DNA of 64,000 nt from JANNBN01 sp031430595 (GTDB taxonomy: Bacteria > Actinomycetota > Acidimicrobiia > Acidimicrobiales > JANYDT01), in assembly GCA_031430595.1 (NCBI GenBank), contig JANPBU010000013.1, forward strand, positions 217,181 through 281,180, given 5' to 3'. The position numbers and the translations under genes are program-made. The first letter of the stretch is position 1; every line of letters begins with the position of its first letter. The notes beneath the pieces are model-generated. The model had not been told where the DNA came from and searched no databases. It worked only from the letters and a program-made list of their open reading frames with translations. Below, piece after piece: positions 32,553-40,942 of this stretch.

Positions 32553-33962
32553 ATGAGCCAAATACATGGCGCTCGTCCGTTGCGCGGGTCGCAACAAGTG
32601 CCTCTGTCCCCTGTCAACGAAGGGCGTTTTGGACGATTGTTCCGTCGTCTTTCGCCAGCCCCGATGTATGCAGAGGAGCAACTGAATGTTCTCGCCGAGT
32701 CAATGCGAGATACGGTTCCGTCTCCTCCTGGCGGTTGGGGTTCAGCTCCGGCCATCCAACCTGGAGGTGATAACCCGAGTATCCCAGCGGCTTACACGTA
32801 CCTCGGCCAGTTCATCGATCACGACATCACCTTTGATCCGAACTCAAGCCTTGACCAACAGAACGACCCCGACGCGCTGCACGATTTTCGAACTCCTCGA
32901 TTTGACCTCGATTCGCTTTACGGATCTGGCCCGGCCGACGAACCGTTTCAATACGTGCCTCACACACAGCCAGCGCGCTTACTAGTTGAGCCGAATCAAT
33001 TTCAGGTGGAGGACTTGCCGCGAACAAGCCAAGGGGTAGCGATCATTGGTGATCCTCGCAATGACGAAAACATTATGGTGAGCCAATTGCATCTGCTCTT
33101 CGCAAAATTCCACAACAAGATGGCAGCGCTCGTCGAGGCAGACCTCACAGTCGCTGCCGATCAAAAGATGCGACGCACACAAGAAGCCGTTCGGTGGACG
33201 TATCAGCAAATGATCATCTTCGACTACCTCGTGCGCACCGTTGGCCCCGAACCCGTCAAGGCGCTCGTGCGCATTGACCCTGCCGCAAAAGGAATCACCG
33301 CTCATCTGGACTATTACAAAGCAAAGACGCGGGCGTACATGCCTATAGAGTTTTCAGCTGCAGCATTCCGAATTGGACATAGCCAAGTCCGAGGCGTCTA
33401 CGATCTCAACTCGGCGGTCGTCGGGCGTCCTGTTTTCGCTCCGGGAGATCCCGGGCCGCTGGCAGACCTTCGTGGCCGTCGTCCGCTTCCAGGCGGGTGG
33501 ACGATCGATTGGTCCCACTTCGTGGATCTTCCCGGTGCTCAGCCACCTCAACCAAGTCGACTCCTCGATACGCACATCTCGGACGGACTCTTCACTTTGC
33601 CCGGTTTGCCGCGCTCGCTGCCGTTGATGAACCTCCTGCGGGGTCAATCGATGAGTTTGCCGTCGGGGCAGGACGTTGCACGATTCATGCGAGCGCCAAG
33701 AGTCCTGTCCGGTCCTGAGCTTGGAACTTCGCTCGATCCGACCCCGCTTTGGTTTTACATCCTCAAAGAGGCTGAGTTGCTGCAGGGAGGGTTGCACCTC
33801 GGTCCGGTCGGAGGGCGAATTGTTGCCGAAGTTTTGATCGGGTTGCTATTCGGCGACAAACTTTCCTGGGTGAACGTCGACCCAAGCTGGCGCAGCCCAA
33901 TTCCACGCACTGGCGAATTCCCTACTTTGGCTGAGATTGTTTTGTTCGTGACGAACCCTTAG
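32553..33962 (+). CDS. animal-type heme peroxidase
   Basis: The protein has 469 residues from the ATG at 32553 (AAGGAT upstream); longer in-frame readings cross the operator region. Animal heme peroxidase residues are all present: distal Gln86-Asp89-His90 in LGQFIDHDITFDP, the Ca-loop-like FDLDSLYGS, the R-x2-E pair Arg169/Glu172 (GDPRNDEN), and the proximal His276 in FRIGHSQ. The protein should oxidise halides or phenols with hydrogen peroxide. No signal peptide is visible, so it is probably cytoplasmic or exported by a non-classical route. The XRE/ImmA pair appears to control it. Confidence 0.9.
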   Translation: MSQIHGARPLRGSQQVPLSPVNEGRFGRLFRRLSPAPMYAEEQLNVLAESMRDTVPSPPGGWGSAPAIQPGGDNPSIPAAYTYLGQFIDHDITFDPNSSLDQQNDPDALHDFRTPRFDLDSLYGSGPADEPFQYVPHTQPARLLVEPNQFQVEDLPRTSQGVAIIGDPRNDENIMVSQLHLLFAKFHNKMAALVEADLTVAADQKMRRTQEAVRWTYQQMIIFDYLVRTVGPEPVKALVRIDPAAKGITAHLDYYKAKTRAYMPIEFSAAAFRIGHSQVRGVYDLNSAVVGRPVFAPGDPGPLADLRGRRPLPGGWTIDWSHFVDLPGAQPPQPSRLLDTHISDGLFTLPGLPRSLPLMNLLRGQSMSLPSGQDVARFMRAPRVLSGPELGTSLDPTPLWFYILKEAELLQGGLHLGPVGGRIVAEVLIGLLFGDKLSWVNVDPSWRSPIPRTGEFPTLAEIVLFVTNP

Positions 33963-33973
33963 TACCGACTGCT

Positions 33974-33994
33974 CGCTGGTTTCGTCAACCAGCG
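33974..33994 (+). terminator. hairpin after the heme peroxidase gene
   Basis: CGCTGGTT pairs with AACCAGCG (8 bp, 5-nt loop) 11 bp after the stop. No clear T run follows. The remaining 200 bp to the next gene at 34194 contain no gene or strong promoter that I can see. Confidence 0.5.
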
Positions 33995-34193
33995 GGCAAG
34001 TTGGTCGGGTGGGTAGCCCAGCACCCAGTTTTGTCACCGTTCCAAAACAGGCACCGAACCGATCGCCTACTCCTCGAACCGTGTTGAAGTTGGTCGCTTT
34101 TAGAGCGTTCGGTATTTTGTCGTAACGCACCAGTACTATTCCCTTAGGCGTTCGCAGCGGCGCCAATAACCGCTGCCTACTGAGGTCGTTGAA

Positions 34194-35315
34194 TTGGCGG
34201 ACAGAGATGTATCGGCGTGGCTTAATCACCTAGCGGGCGATCTACCGCGGTCTCGATTGAACGCACGCACGGTCGCGGAACTTGTCACCAACACCCGTTG
34301 CTCGGCTCGACGGGCAGTGGATGCTGCCGGAATCGACAAGGTTGCGCTCGCCCGAAGGCTCGGAGCAGAGTCTCCACGCGGTCAGAGCCCGTTCGCCATT
34401 AGTCGCGGGGATCAATTCGAAAAGCGCGTCAAACGCGACGAGTTCCTCGAACTCTTTGCGCTACTTCGTCCATTCGGCCTTGATCCGATCACGGTCGAAG
34501 CGCTTGAGCTACCCGACATAATTCCGCTAGAGGGCTCTGCTATTGATCAGTCGCTAACCGAACGAGCGGCTGCGACTCGTGAGGCACTTCGCTCGATCGC
34601 AGACGGCACTGCTCCTCCTGGGCTAGTGATCGACAAGGCCACCCTGGTATGGCGAATCGGTGAAGTTGATGTGCGGCTTGAAACCGACGCCATTGCCTGG
34701 TGGGTTGGTGGGCTTCTGCGGGTTGTGGAGATCAAGAGCTATCCGATTGAGTGGGGCCAACTTGCAGCCGACAAAGTTTCAGCACTCTCCTGGCAAACCG
34801 CCGTTTACGTCGCTGCTGTCCAAGACACTTTGCGGGATCTCGGCTTTGATCCCGCTCTCGTGAGCACGGAGATCTTCCTGGTTTGCCCACAAAACACCGG
34901 ACTTCGACCGACCATCGTGGCGCACGATGTTGCTCCGCAACTTCGGCTGCTTCGCCGTTACGAGCTTCGCGAGGATTCGCTTGTCCACATTGCATCGGCT
35001 GCTGGGCACGTCAGCCTCGACACCGAGCACCCAGCCGACGCATTCGCCCGGCTCGCCCCTTCCTACCAACCAAACTGCCTTTCGACGTGCGACCTCGCTC
35101 GCTATTGTCGGCAGCGGGCTCAACGAGTCGGAGAACCTCGCCAACTCGGTAGTGAAGTCGTCCAACTCACAATCGGACTTGGAGACCTCGCCAGAGCGTT
35201 CGCAATGGGATCGTCCGGAATCGCCGATCGCGATGACGATGCCGCTCGTCACTTCGTCGGTCTAATCGAGCACCTACGTCAGATTGAAGCCACCATGAAC
35301 GGAAGCGCGCCGTGA
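34194..35315 (+). CDS. Cas4/AddB-like Fe-S cluster PD-(D/E)XK nuclease
   Basis: The protein has 373 residues from a TTG. It has the RecB-nuclease order: FEKRV with Glu76 (GDQFE motif), Asp165 (LETDA), Glu179-x-Lys181 (VVEIKSY) and the QxxxY motif Gln201/Tyr205. Four cysteines, Cys36, Cys295, Cys299 and Cys305 (spacing long, 3, 5), fit the 4Fe-4S cluster of Cas4, AddB and Dna2 nucleases. It probably cuts single strands at DNA ends. GTGA overlap with the next gene shows tight coupling. No cas1 or other CRISPR gene is near, so it is not adaptation Cas4. Confidence 0.85.
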   Translation: MADRDVSAWLNHLAGDLPRSRLNARTVAELVTNTRCSARRAVDAAGIDKVALARRLGAESPRGQSPFAISRGDQFEKRVKRDEFLELFALLRPFGLDPITVEALELPDIIPLEGSAIDQSLTERAAATREALRSIADGTAPPGLVIDKATLVWRIGEVDVRLETDAIAWWVGGLLRVVEIKSYPIEWGQLAADKVSALSWQTAVYVAAVQDTLRDLGFDPALVSTEIFLVCPQNTGLRPTIVAHDVAPQLRLLRRYELREDSLVHIASAAGHVSLDTEHPADAFARLAPSYQPNCLSTCDLARYCRQRAQRVGEPRQLGSEVVQLTIGLGDLARAFAMGSSGIADRDDDAARHFVGLIEHLRQIEATMNGSAP

Positions 35316-36703
35316 CCTCGTTGAGCGCGCTCGCTAGGATCCGCGCGTTCAGTACCGGTGTTGCCCAACCCATCCGAGCAAAGCGGCATCGCTATCTCAG
35401 TAGCCATCCGCTGGTGATTGCATACGTTCGAATGGCTGGAGAGCCGTTTTCATTATGGGGGGCCCTGATCGGGAAAGACCAGAGGGATCCCCAGTGGCTC
35501 TTCACTCCAGACCCAAGAAATCGCGATGGTCAGTCAGCGGTTTTCGCTGAACTTGCGTCAATACTGGTTGCGCGCAGTAACCAATCGATGGCAAACGATC
35601 TCGAACCGTTACAAATTCTCGTTTCGAACAACACTGCAGCGTCGGATCTGCGCCGTTTTGGGCGCGTGATGCGAGCTCGCTACATCACTGACGAAGTGTC
35701 CTATGCAGGAGCACTCCTTGACCTTTACGCACAGTCTGCAAGCGCACCCGGATCGGCCCTTTGCATCGCAGCAACGCAAGCACTATCGATTCAACGAGCG
35801 ACAGGACAATCGGTATTCGAAGATCAGAATTTGGCGAGTCAATTGGTGTGGTGGACACCATCTGCTCTCGACCGCATAAACGGAAGCCCGACAGACTTCG
35901 CTTCGACGTTCGAGTCGGCAGCCGCGGCGGAGGAATTAGCAATGGGAAATCTCACAACACCGGACTCCGACCGCCTGTTTGCGCCTTTAGTCGAGCGTTA
36001 CAACAAACAACGCCGCAACGATTCGGTCACGATTGATATCGAGGCCGAACTGGGAGCAGCGCTTCGCTCACAAGTCGAACCGATCTGGAATGCCATTTGG
36101 CTCGCTCACGAGTTGTTGTTAGCGATCCCGCAAGCAAGGACCGCTGGTGACCGATGGGCCGACGACGCCCGCCAATTCGCGATGCAAAAGGACTGGCTCG
36201 ATCGCGGCGGCGCTCGCCGATTCGTTGACTCTCCTATGCGAGCAGCACGAGTGCTGTCGAGCTGGGAAAGCAGCCAAGCCGATCTGATTTGCAATACGGT
36301 CATCGACGACGATCTTGCCCTTCTCGAGGTTGCGCTTGATGGGAAAGCCGTCGTCGGGGTAGTCGATTCGGTCACCGAGGTCCGCCGGGGAAGAGTGCGG
36401 CGACCCGTGATTGTGCTGCGCTGTCCCCCTACCGAAACAGCCGTAGGGGCAGAGATGTGGCTTCGGAACAACCCGAAGGTGGAAGGAGTCGTGACACGCA
36501 TTGTCGAGAATCCCGCCGGGCATTTCGTGCACTTCGAGGTCACGGCCGGCATGCGAAACAATCAAATGCCCACTCCCAAAGAACGGATTTCGTTCATCGC
36601 ACTTGACCGATCCTTTTTCCGAAAGCCCAAGACACCGACTGAGGCCCCCTGGACCCACACCAGCTGTCGTCCCGATGATCTACAGGGTGGCGATGATGAC
36701 TGA
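35312..36703 (+). CDS. uncharacterised operon protein with beta-barrel-like C-terminal domain
   Basis: The protein has 463 residues from a GTG overlapping the nuclease gene. It has no recognised catalytic motif. The N-terminal two thirds is mixed helix/strand (TSLSALARIRAFSTGVAQPIR at the start), and residues about 330-440 (DDDLALLEVALDGKAVVGVVDSV, VRRPVIVLRC, ISFIALDRSFFR) form strands like an OB or SH3-type barrel. In Dna2/Upf1-type enzymes a beta barrel sits between nuclease and helicase cores, so this may be the corresponding module supplied as a separate protein (inference). Confidence 0.65.
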   Translation: MTSLSALARIRAFSTGVAQPIRAKRHRYLSSHPLVIAYVRMAGEPFSLWGALIGKDQRDPQWLFTPDPRNRDGQSAVFAELASILVARSNQSMANDLEPLQILVSNNTAASDLRRFGRVMRARYITDEVSYAGALLDLYAQSASAPGSALCIAATQALSIQRATGQSVFEDQNLASQLVWWTPSALDRINGSPTDFASTFESAAAAEELAMGNLTTPDSDRLFAPLVERYNKQRRNDSVTIDIEAELGAALRSQVEPIWNAIWLAHELLLAIPQARTAGDRWADDARQFAMQKDWLDRGGARRFVDSPMRAARVLSSWESSQADLICNTVIDDDLALLEVALDGKAVVGVVDSVTEVRRGRVRRPVIVLRCPPTETAVGAEMWLRNNPKVEGVVTRIVENPAGHFVHFEVTAGMRNNQMPTPKERISFIALDRSFFRKPKTPTEAPWTHTSCRPDDLQGGDDD

Positions 36704-38030
36704 CCATGGCCCGAACGCAGTCCACGCCGCTGACTTACACGTTGCAGGGTTAATCAATCAGTCTGCGGCGTTACCAGCAGGCTCAATCCGAATCGTCGAC
36801 GCACCCGCCGGGGCTGGTAAGACTGGGCTCGTCACGCGTTTGATTCCAGCCTATGCACGGCGCGGCCACAGTGTCGCCGTTGTGACGCAAACGAACGAAC
36901 AAGCAGACGACTTAACTCGGCGGTTGGCGACCGAACAGCCACGTCTCGCAATCGTTCGTCTCGTGTCAGCGGCGCACAATCCGTCACCCCTCCCAGCCAA
37001 TGTAAGTTTGCTGACTAATCCGGCTCACGCGATCGGTCATGGCCCAATTGTCGCTACCGCCGACAAGTGGGCCTTCAGTGTGGAAGCACTCGGCGGGACA
37101 CGTTTCCGCGTTGGAATCATCGACGAGGCTTACCAAATGGCGGGTGGCAAACTGCTCTACATTGCCGATCTGTTCGAGTCTCTCGACCTCGTCGGCGACC
37201 CAGGCCAACTGAGCCCATTCAGCCAGGTCGATACAACTTCTTGGGCCGGCCTGGCCGTCGATCCAACACGCAACGCCGTCGACACCATTCGTCGACATCA
37301 TGACATCGTCCCAACCTGTATTCCTCTAACACGTCGCCTCCCCGCCCATGCAGCAGACCTCATCAGACCGGCCTTCTATCCCACGCTGGATTTCGCTGCC
37401 GCGACCGCCCTGGGCATGCGACGCCTCGCAACAGATGCTGCCAACGCACCCACAGCGATAGACCGCAGCATTGATACTGCACTCGCCGAAGGCTGGGCCA
37501 TGCTCACTCTTCCCTCAAAGGCAGTCCCCCGAACCGATCGCCAGCTCGCTGATGCAATCGCCGCCCTCGCTGTCAACCTGCTTTCGAGGAATCCGCGCAG
37601 GGTGCATGATGAACACCCCCACCTACCCCCAACGATCACCGCAGACCGAATTGCTATTGGTGCTAGTCATCGAGACCAAGTCGGCTCGGTACAGCGGGCA
37701 CTCGATGCGGCCGGGCTACCCGACGTCATAGTGGACACAGCCAACAGGTTGCAGGGTCGCGAGTTCGACGTTGTAATCGCTTGGCACCCCCTTAGTAGCC
37801 AGCCTGAAGCGGGCGCGTTTCATCTCGATGTCGGCCGGCTTTGCGTGCTCACCACTCGACACCGTCACGCTTGCATCGTGGTTGCACGCGCCGGCATCGA
37901 TCGCCTCCTTGACGACTGTGTGCCTGTAGGCGAGGGAATCCTCGGCGAAGCGAACGACCGGACCATCTCCGGTTGGGAAGCAAACACGATTGTCCTTGAT
38001 CATTTACAGAGATATGAGGTTCTGGCATGA
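36693..38030 (+). CDS. SF1 helicase, Upf1/Dna2-like
   Basis: The protein has 445 residues from ATG 36693 (or 36696); the start overlaps the upstream gene by 11 bp and GGGTGG lies in front. Helicase motifs in order: Walker A DAPAGAGKT (Lys43), Walker B GIIDEAYQ (Asp144-Glu145), motif III GDPGQLSP (168-175), motif V NRLQGREFDVVIA and motif VI LCVLTTRHRHAC. All key residues are kept, so it should be an active ATPase. It lacks any nuclease domain, which is provided by the upstream gene. The stop overlaps the next ATG by 4 bp. Confidence 0.87.
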   Translation: MMTDHGPNAVHAADLHVAGLINQSAALPAGSIRIVDAPAGAGKTGLVTRLIPAYARRGHSVAVVTQTNEQADDLTRRLATEQPRLAIVRLVSAAHNPSPLPANVSLLTNPAHAIGHGPIVATADKWAFSVEALGGTRFRVGIIDEAYQMAGGKLLYIADLFESLDLVGDPGQLSPFSQVDTTSWAGLAVDPTRNAVDTIRRHHDIVPTCIPLTRRLPAHAADLIRPAFYPTLDFAAATALGMRRLATDAANAPTAIDRSIDTALAEGWAMLTLPSKAVPRTDRQLADAIAALAVNLLSRNPRRVHDEHPHLPPTITADRIAIGASHRDQVGSVQRALDAAGLPDVIVDTANRLQGREFDVVIAWHPLSSQPEAGAFHLDVGRLCVLTTRHRHACIVVARAGIDRLLDDCVPVGEGILGEANDRTISGWEANTIVLDHLQRYEVLA

Positions 38031-40810
38031 GTGCCGATACAATGCCACTACTCGACGGCGATGCGCTCGCCGCAGCAAGCCACCGCGGATCGCACCTGCA
38101 GATCATCGCTGCAGCGGGCTCGGGCAAGACTGAGGTGGTTTCACAACGGGTTGCGATGCTTCTCGCTGAAGGAGTAGACCCAGCAGGCATTGTTGCGTTT
38201 ACCTTCACCGAACGCGCCGCTGCAGAACTCAAACAACGCATAGCGCGCCGCGTTGAGCAACTCGCCGGCCCGACCGTACTTGATCGACTCGGGGGACTTT
38301 TCGTCGGCACAATCCACGGGTACTGCTTCCGGCTTCTTCAGACGGCAGTTCCCCGTTACGAGACCTTCGATGTGCTGGACCCCAACCAACTCACCGCATT
38401 TCTCGTCCGCGAATCCAACCAACTTGACATTCGTCGCCTCGACATCAGAATCCGCCAAAAGCCGGCTCTCTTTACATCGATCGAGCGATTCCTCCGCGGT
38501 GTCGACGTCGTCGAGAACGAACTCCTAGACCCGCAAAGCCTCGACGGAGACTTCGGCGATGTACTTCGGAAGTACTACGACACGCTCGATCGGTACCGAC
38601 TGCTCACCTTCGGGCAGCAAGTCGTTCAAGCCGTCAGAGCCCTCGATGAACCAGGGGTTCTCGAACGGATCCACACATCTCTGCGACACCTAATCGTTGA
38701 TGAGTATCAGGACGTTAACCCTGTGCAGGAACGGCTCATATCGCTTCTCGCCTCCGGTGCCGCCGAACTTTGCGTCGTCGGCGACGACGACCAGGCCATC
38801 TATCAATGGCGCGGTTCCGACGTCTCCAACATCATTACCTTCGCGGATCGATTCGCTGGCGTCGTTCGATACCGCATCACCGTCAATAGGCGAAGCCGCC
38901 CAACAATAATCACCGAGGCCAATACTTTCGCCCAAACGATTGGAGGTCGTCTCGACAAGAACATGGAGCCATACCGCTCCGCATCAGCGCTTCCCGAGAT
39001 CGTCGCTTGGAGCGCCCCAACAGAGCAGCAGGAAGCCGCCTACATCACAAAACTCATCGACGACGCAGATCTCGGCGGTCTCCCGTTCCGCGACGTTGCT
39101 GTGCTCGTACGTAGCCGCGCCGCGTACAGGCAGCTCCTTGATCAATTCGCAACGTTCGGCATCCCGGTACAGCCTGGTGGCCGTTCGGGTCTATTCGACC
39201 AGCCCGAAGCAGAAGTACTCGGACGAACCTTTGCTTGGCTGGGCGATATCGAGTGGGGCCGAGCGTTTCAGCCTCGCCAACGAATTGACCTTAAAGACCT
39301 GCTCGCCGAGTATGTCGCCACGTTCCATCTAGACCTCGCGAATCGGAATCATCTGCGCGCTTTGCTTCAAGACTGGAAGCAGGACGTCCCGCAAGACCAT
39401 CGACCCGTTGACTTGATCGACCGTTACTACCAACTCCTCGTCGAACTCGACATTCGCTCGCTCGACCTTGCGAACCCAATAAACGTAAACCGGCTCGGCA
39501 CTTTGGCACGGTTTTCCACTCTTCTCGCCGATTATGAAAGTGTTCGTCGCCGGGCTCGGCCCGACGATGAAGCCCGCGGCGAACAAGTTGGCGGAACAGA
39601 CCGAGGCTATTGGTATTACAAGCACCTCGGAATTCACATCGTGAACTACGCCAACGAAGCCTACGGTGATTTCGATGGAGAGCCCGATGTGGGACTTGAT
39701 GCAGTTGACCTCTTAACCGTGCATGCGGCTAAGGGCCTCGAATGGCCAATGGTTTTCTTGCCTTCAATGACCGCGAATCGATTCCCTACTAAACGAACCG
39801 GCAGCACTCAGGATTGGCCGCTCCCCCGGAACCTTTTCAACGCCGCGAGATACGAAGGCTCCGATGACGATGAAAGGCGTTTGTTTTATGTAGCCATGAC
39901 TCGAGCGCGTGATTGGCTCTCAGTGTCGGGACATGACGTCGTCGGAGTGGGGGACCAGGCCCGTCCACAACGAACGCGAATCAGTCCCTACCTTGCAACT
40001 CTTAACCTGCATCGAGTCACCGTTGCTGACGTGGCCCTGCCGCATTTCGAGTCAACTACAGCGAATTCAAACGAGCCGATCAATGTGACCTATAGCGAAC
40101 TCGCCCAGTTCCTCGACTGTGGCATGCAGTATCGACTCCGCACGCTGCTCGGATTTCAACCCCGCCTCGCTCCCGAACTCGGTTACGGGAAAGCGGTACA
40201 TCACATGCTCCGACGGCTCGCCGATTGGACGAAGGAACGTGGCGACGTACCAAACCCTGGACAGATAGCGACACTTCTCGATCACGACTTCTTCCTTCCG
40301 ACAGCAAACAAACCTGCGCATCGCAATCTCAAAACAGCCGCCGAGCGACTGCTTCGTACGTACGCAGATAAACATCAAGACGATCTCCATCGGGTATGGG
40401 AAAGCGAGCGACCTTTCGAACTCCGACTGGAGGGCATCACGGTCACCGGTCGTGCGGATGTCATCCTTGACCAAGAAGGCGGCGTGACGAACGCGCTCGC
40501 CATCCTTGATTACAAGACGTCAACCTCAGCCGACGCAACCCATGATCTTCAGCTCCAGGTCTACGCATCGGCTGGCCGACGCGAGGGGCTCGATGTACGC
40601 GCCGGTTACGTCCACGATCTCAAGGCTGATGTCACTGCGGAAGGACGTCGTTCGGTCGATCTTGCGGACGCTGCTGTTGCATCTGCACATCAGACTATTG
40701 AACAGGCGGCGGTGTCCCTCAGAGCTCGAATCTTCGACGCCAATCCGGGCGATCGATGCCGGCAATGCGAGGTGCGCTCCGTCTGCTCCAGTTCTGGAGT
40801 CTCTCGCTAG
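38027..40810 (+). CDS. UvrD-type helicase with C-terminal Fe-S nuclease domain (AddA/AdnB-like)
   Basis: The protein has 927 residues. SF1A helicase motifs: AAAGSGKTEV (Lys34), VDEYQDVNPVQ, VGDDDQAIYQWRG, TVHAAKGLEWPMVFLP and FYVAMTRARDWL. After about residue 690 a PD-(D/E)XK nuclease follows: YGKAVHHML, then RADVILD and ILDYKTSTS with the D...D-Y-K motif, LQLQVYASAG (Q-x3-Y). Four cysteines, Cys698, Cys911, Cys914 and Cys920 (C-x2-C-x5-C), form a cluster site like AddB/AdnB. It should unwind and resect DNA ends. It is the last gene of the overlapping operon. Confidence 0.9.
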   Translation: MSADTMPLLDGDALAAASHRGSHLQIIAAAGSGKTEVVSQRVAMLLAEGVDPAGIVAFTFTERAAAELKQRIARRVEQLAGPTVLDRLGGLFVGTIHGYCFRLLQTAVPRYETFDVLDPNQLTAFLVRESNQLDIRRLDIRIRQKPALFTSIERFLRGVDVVENELLDPQSLDGDFGDVLRKYYDTLDRYRLLTFGQQVVQAVRALDEPGVLERIHTSLRHLIVDEYQDVNPVQERLISLLASGAAELCVVGDDDQAIYQWRGSDVSNIITFADRFAGVVRYRITVNRRSRPTIITEANTFAQTIGGRLDKNMEPYRSASALPEIVAWSAPTEQQEAAYITKLIDDADLGGLPFRDVAVLVRSRAAYRQLLDQFATFGIPVQPGGRSGLFDQPEAEVLGRTFAWLGDIEWGRAFQPRQRIDLKDLLAEYVATFHLDLANRNHLRALLQDWKQDVPQDHRPVDLIDRYYQLLVELDIRSLDLANPINVNRLGTLARFSTLLADYESVRRRARPDDEARGEQVGGTDRGYWYYKHLGIHIVNYANEAYGDFDGEPDVGLDAVDLLTVHAAKGLEWPMVFLPSMTANRFPTKRTGSTQDWPLPRNLFNAARYEGSDDDERRLFYVAMTRARDWLSVSGHDVVGVGDQARPQRTRISPYLATLNLHRVTVADVALPHFESTTANSNEPINVTYSELAQFLDCGMQYRLRTLLGFQPRLAPELGYGKAVHHMLRRLADWTKERGDVPNPGQIATLLDHDFFLPTANKPAHRNLKTAAERLLRTYADKHQDDLHRVWESERPFELRLEGITVTGRADVILDQEGGVTNALAILDYKTSTSADATHDLQLQVYASAGRREGLDVRAGYVHDLKADVTAEGRRSVDLADAAVASAHQTIEQAAVSLRARIFDANPGDRCRQCEVRSVCSSSGVSR

Positions 40811-40942
40811 GTAAGTTTTCGATCGGAGCGAGCCGACAACAGACACGCAGTCAACCGTTCCTCGATCTGCGTTGTTAGGCGACCAACCTCGTAAAAATCA
40901 GCGGATTGTCGAACGATTACACCGATTGTTAAATCAGGCCGA

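Noticed and set aside
33846..34229. Minus-strand frame overlapping the end of the heme peroxidase
   Set aside because: It lies antisense to a gene with clear motifs and has no recognisable domain or ribosome site.
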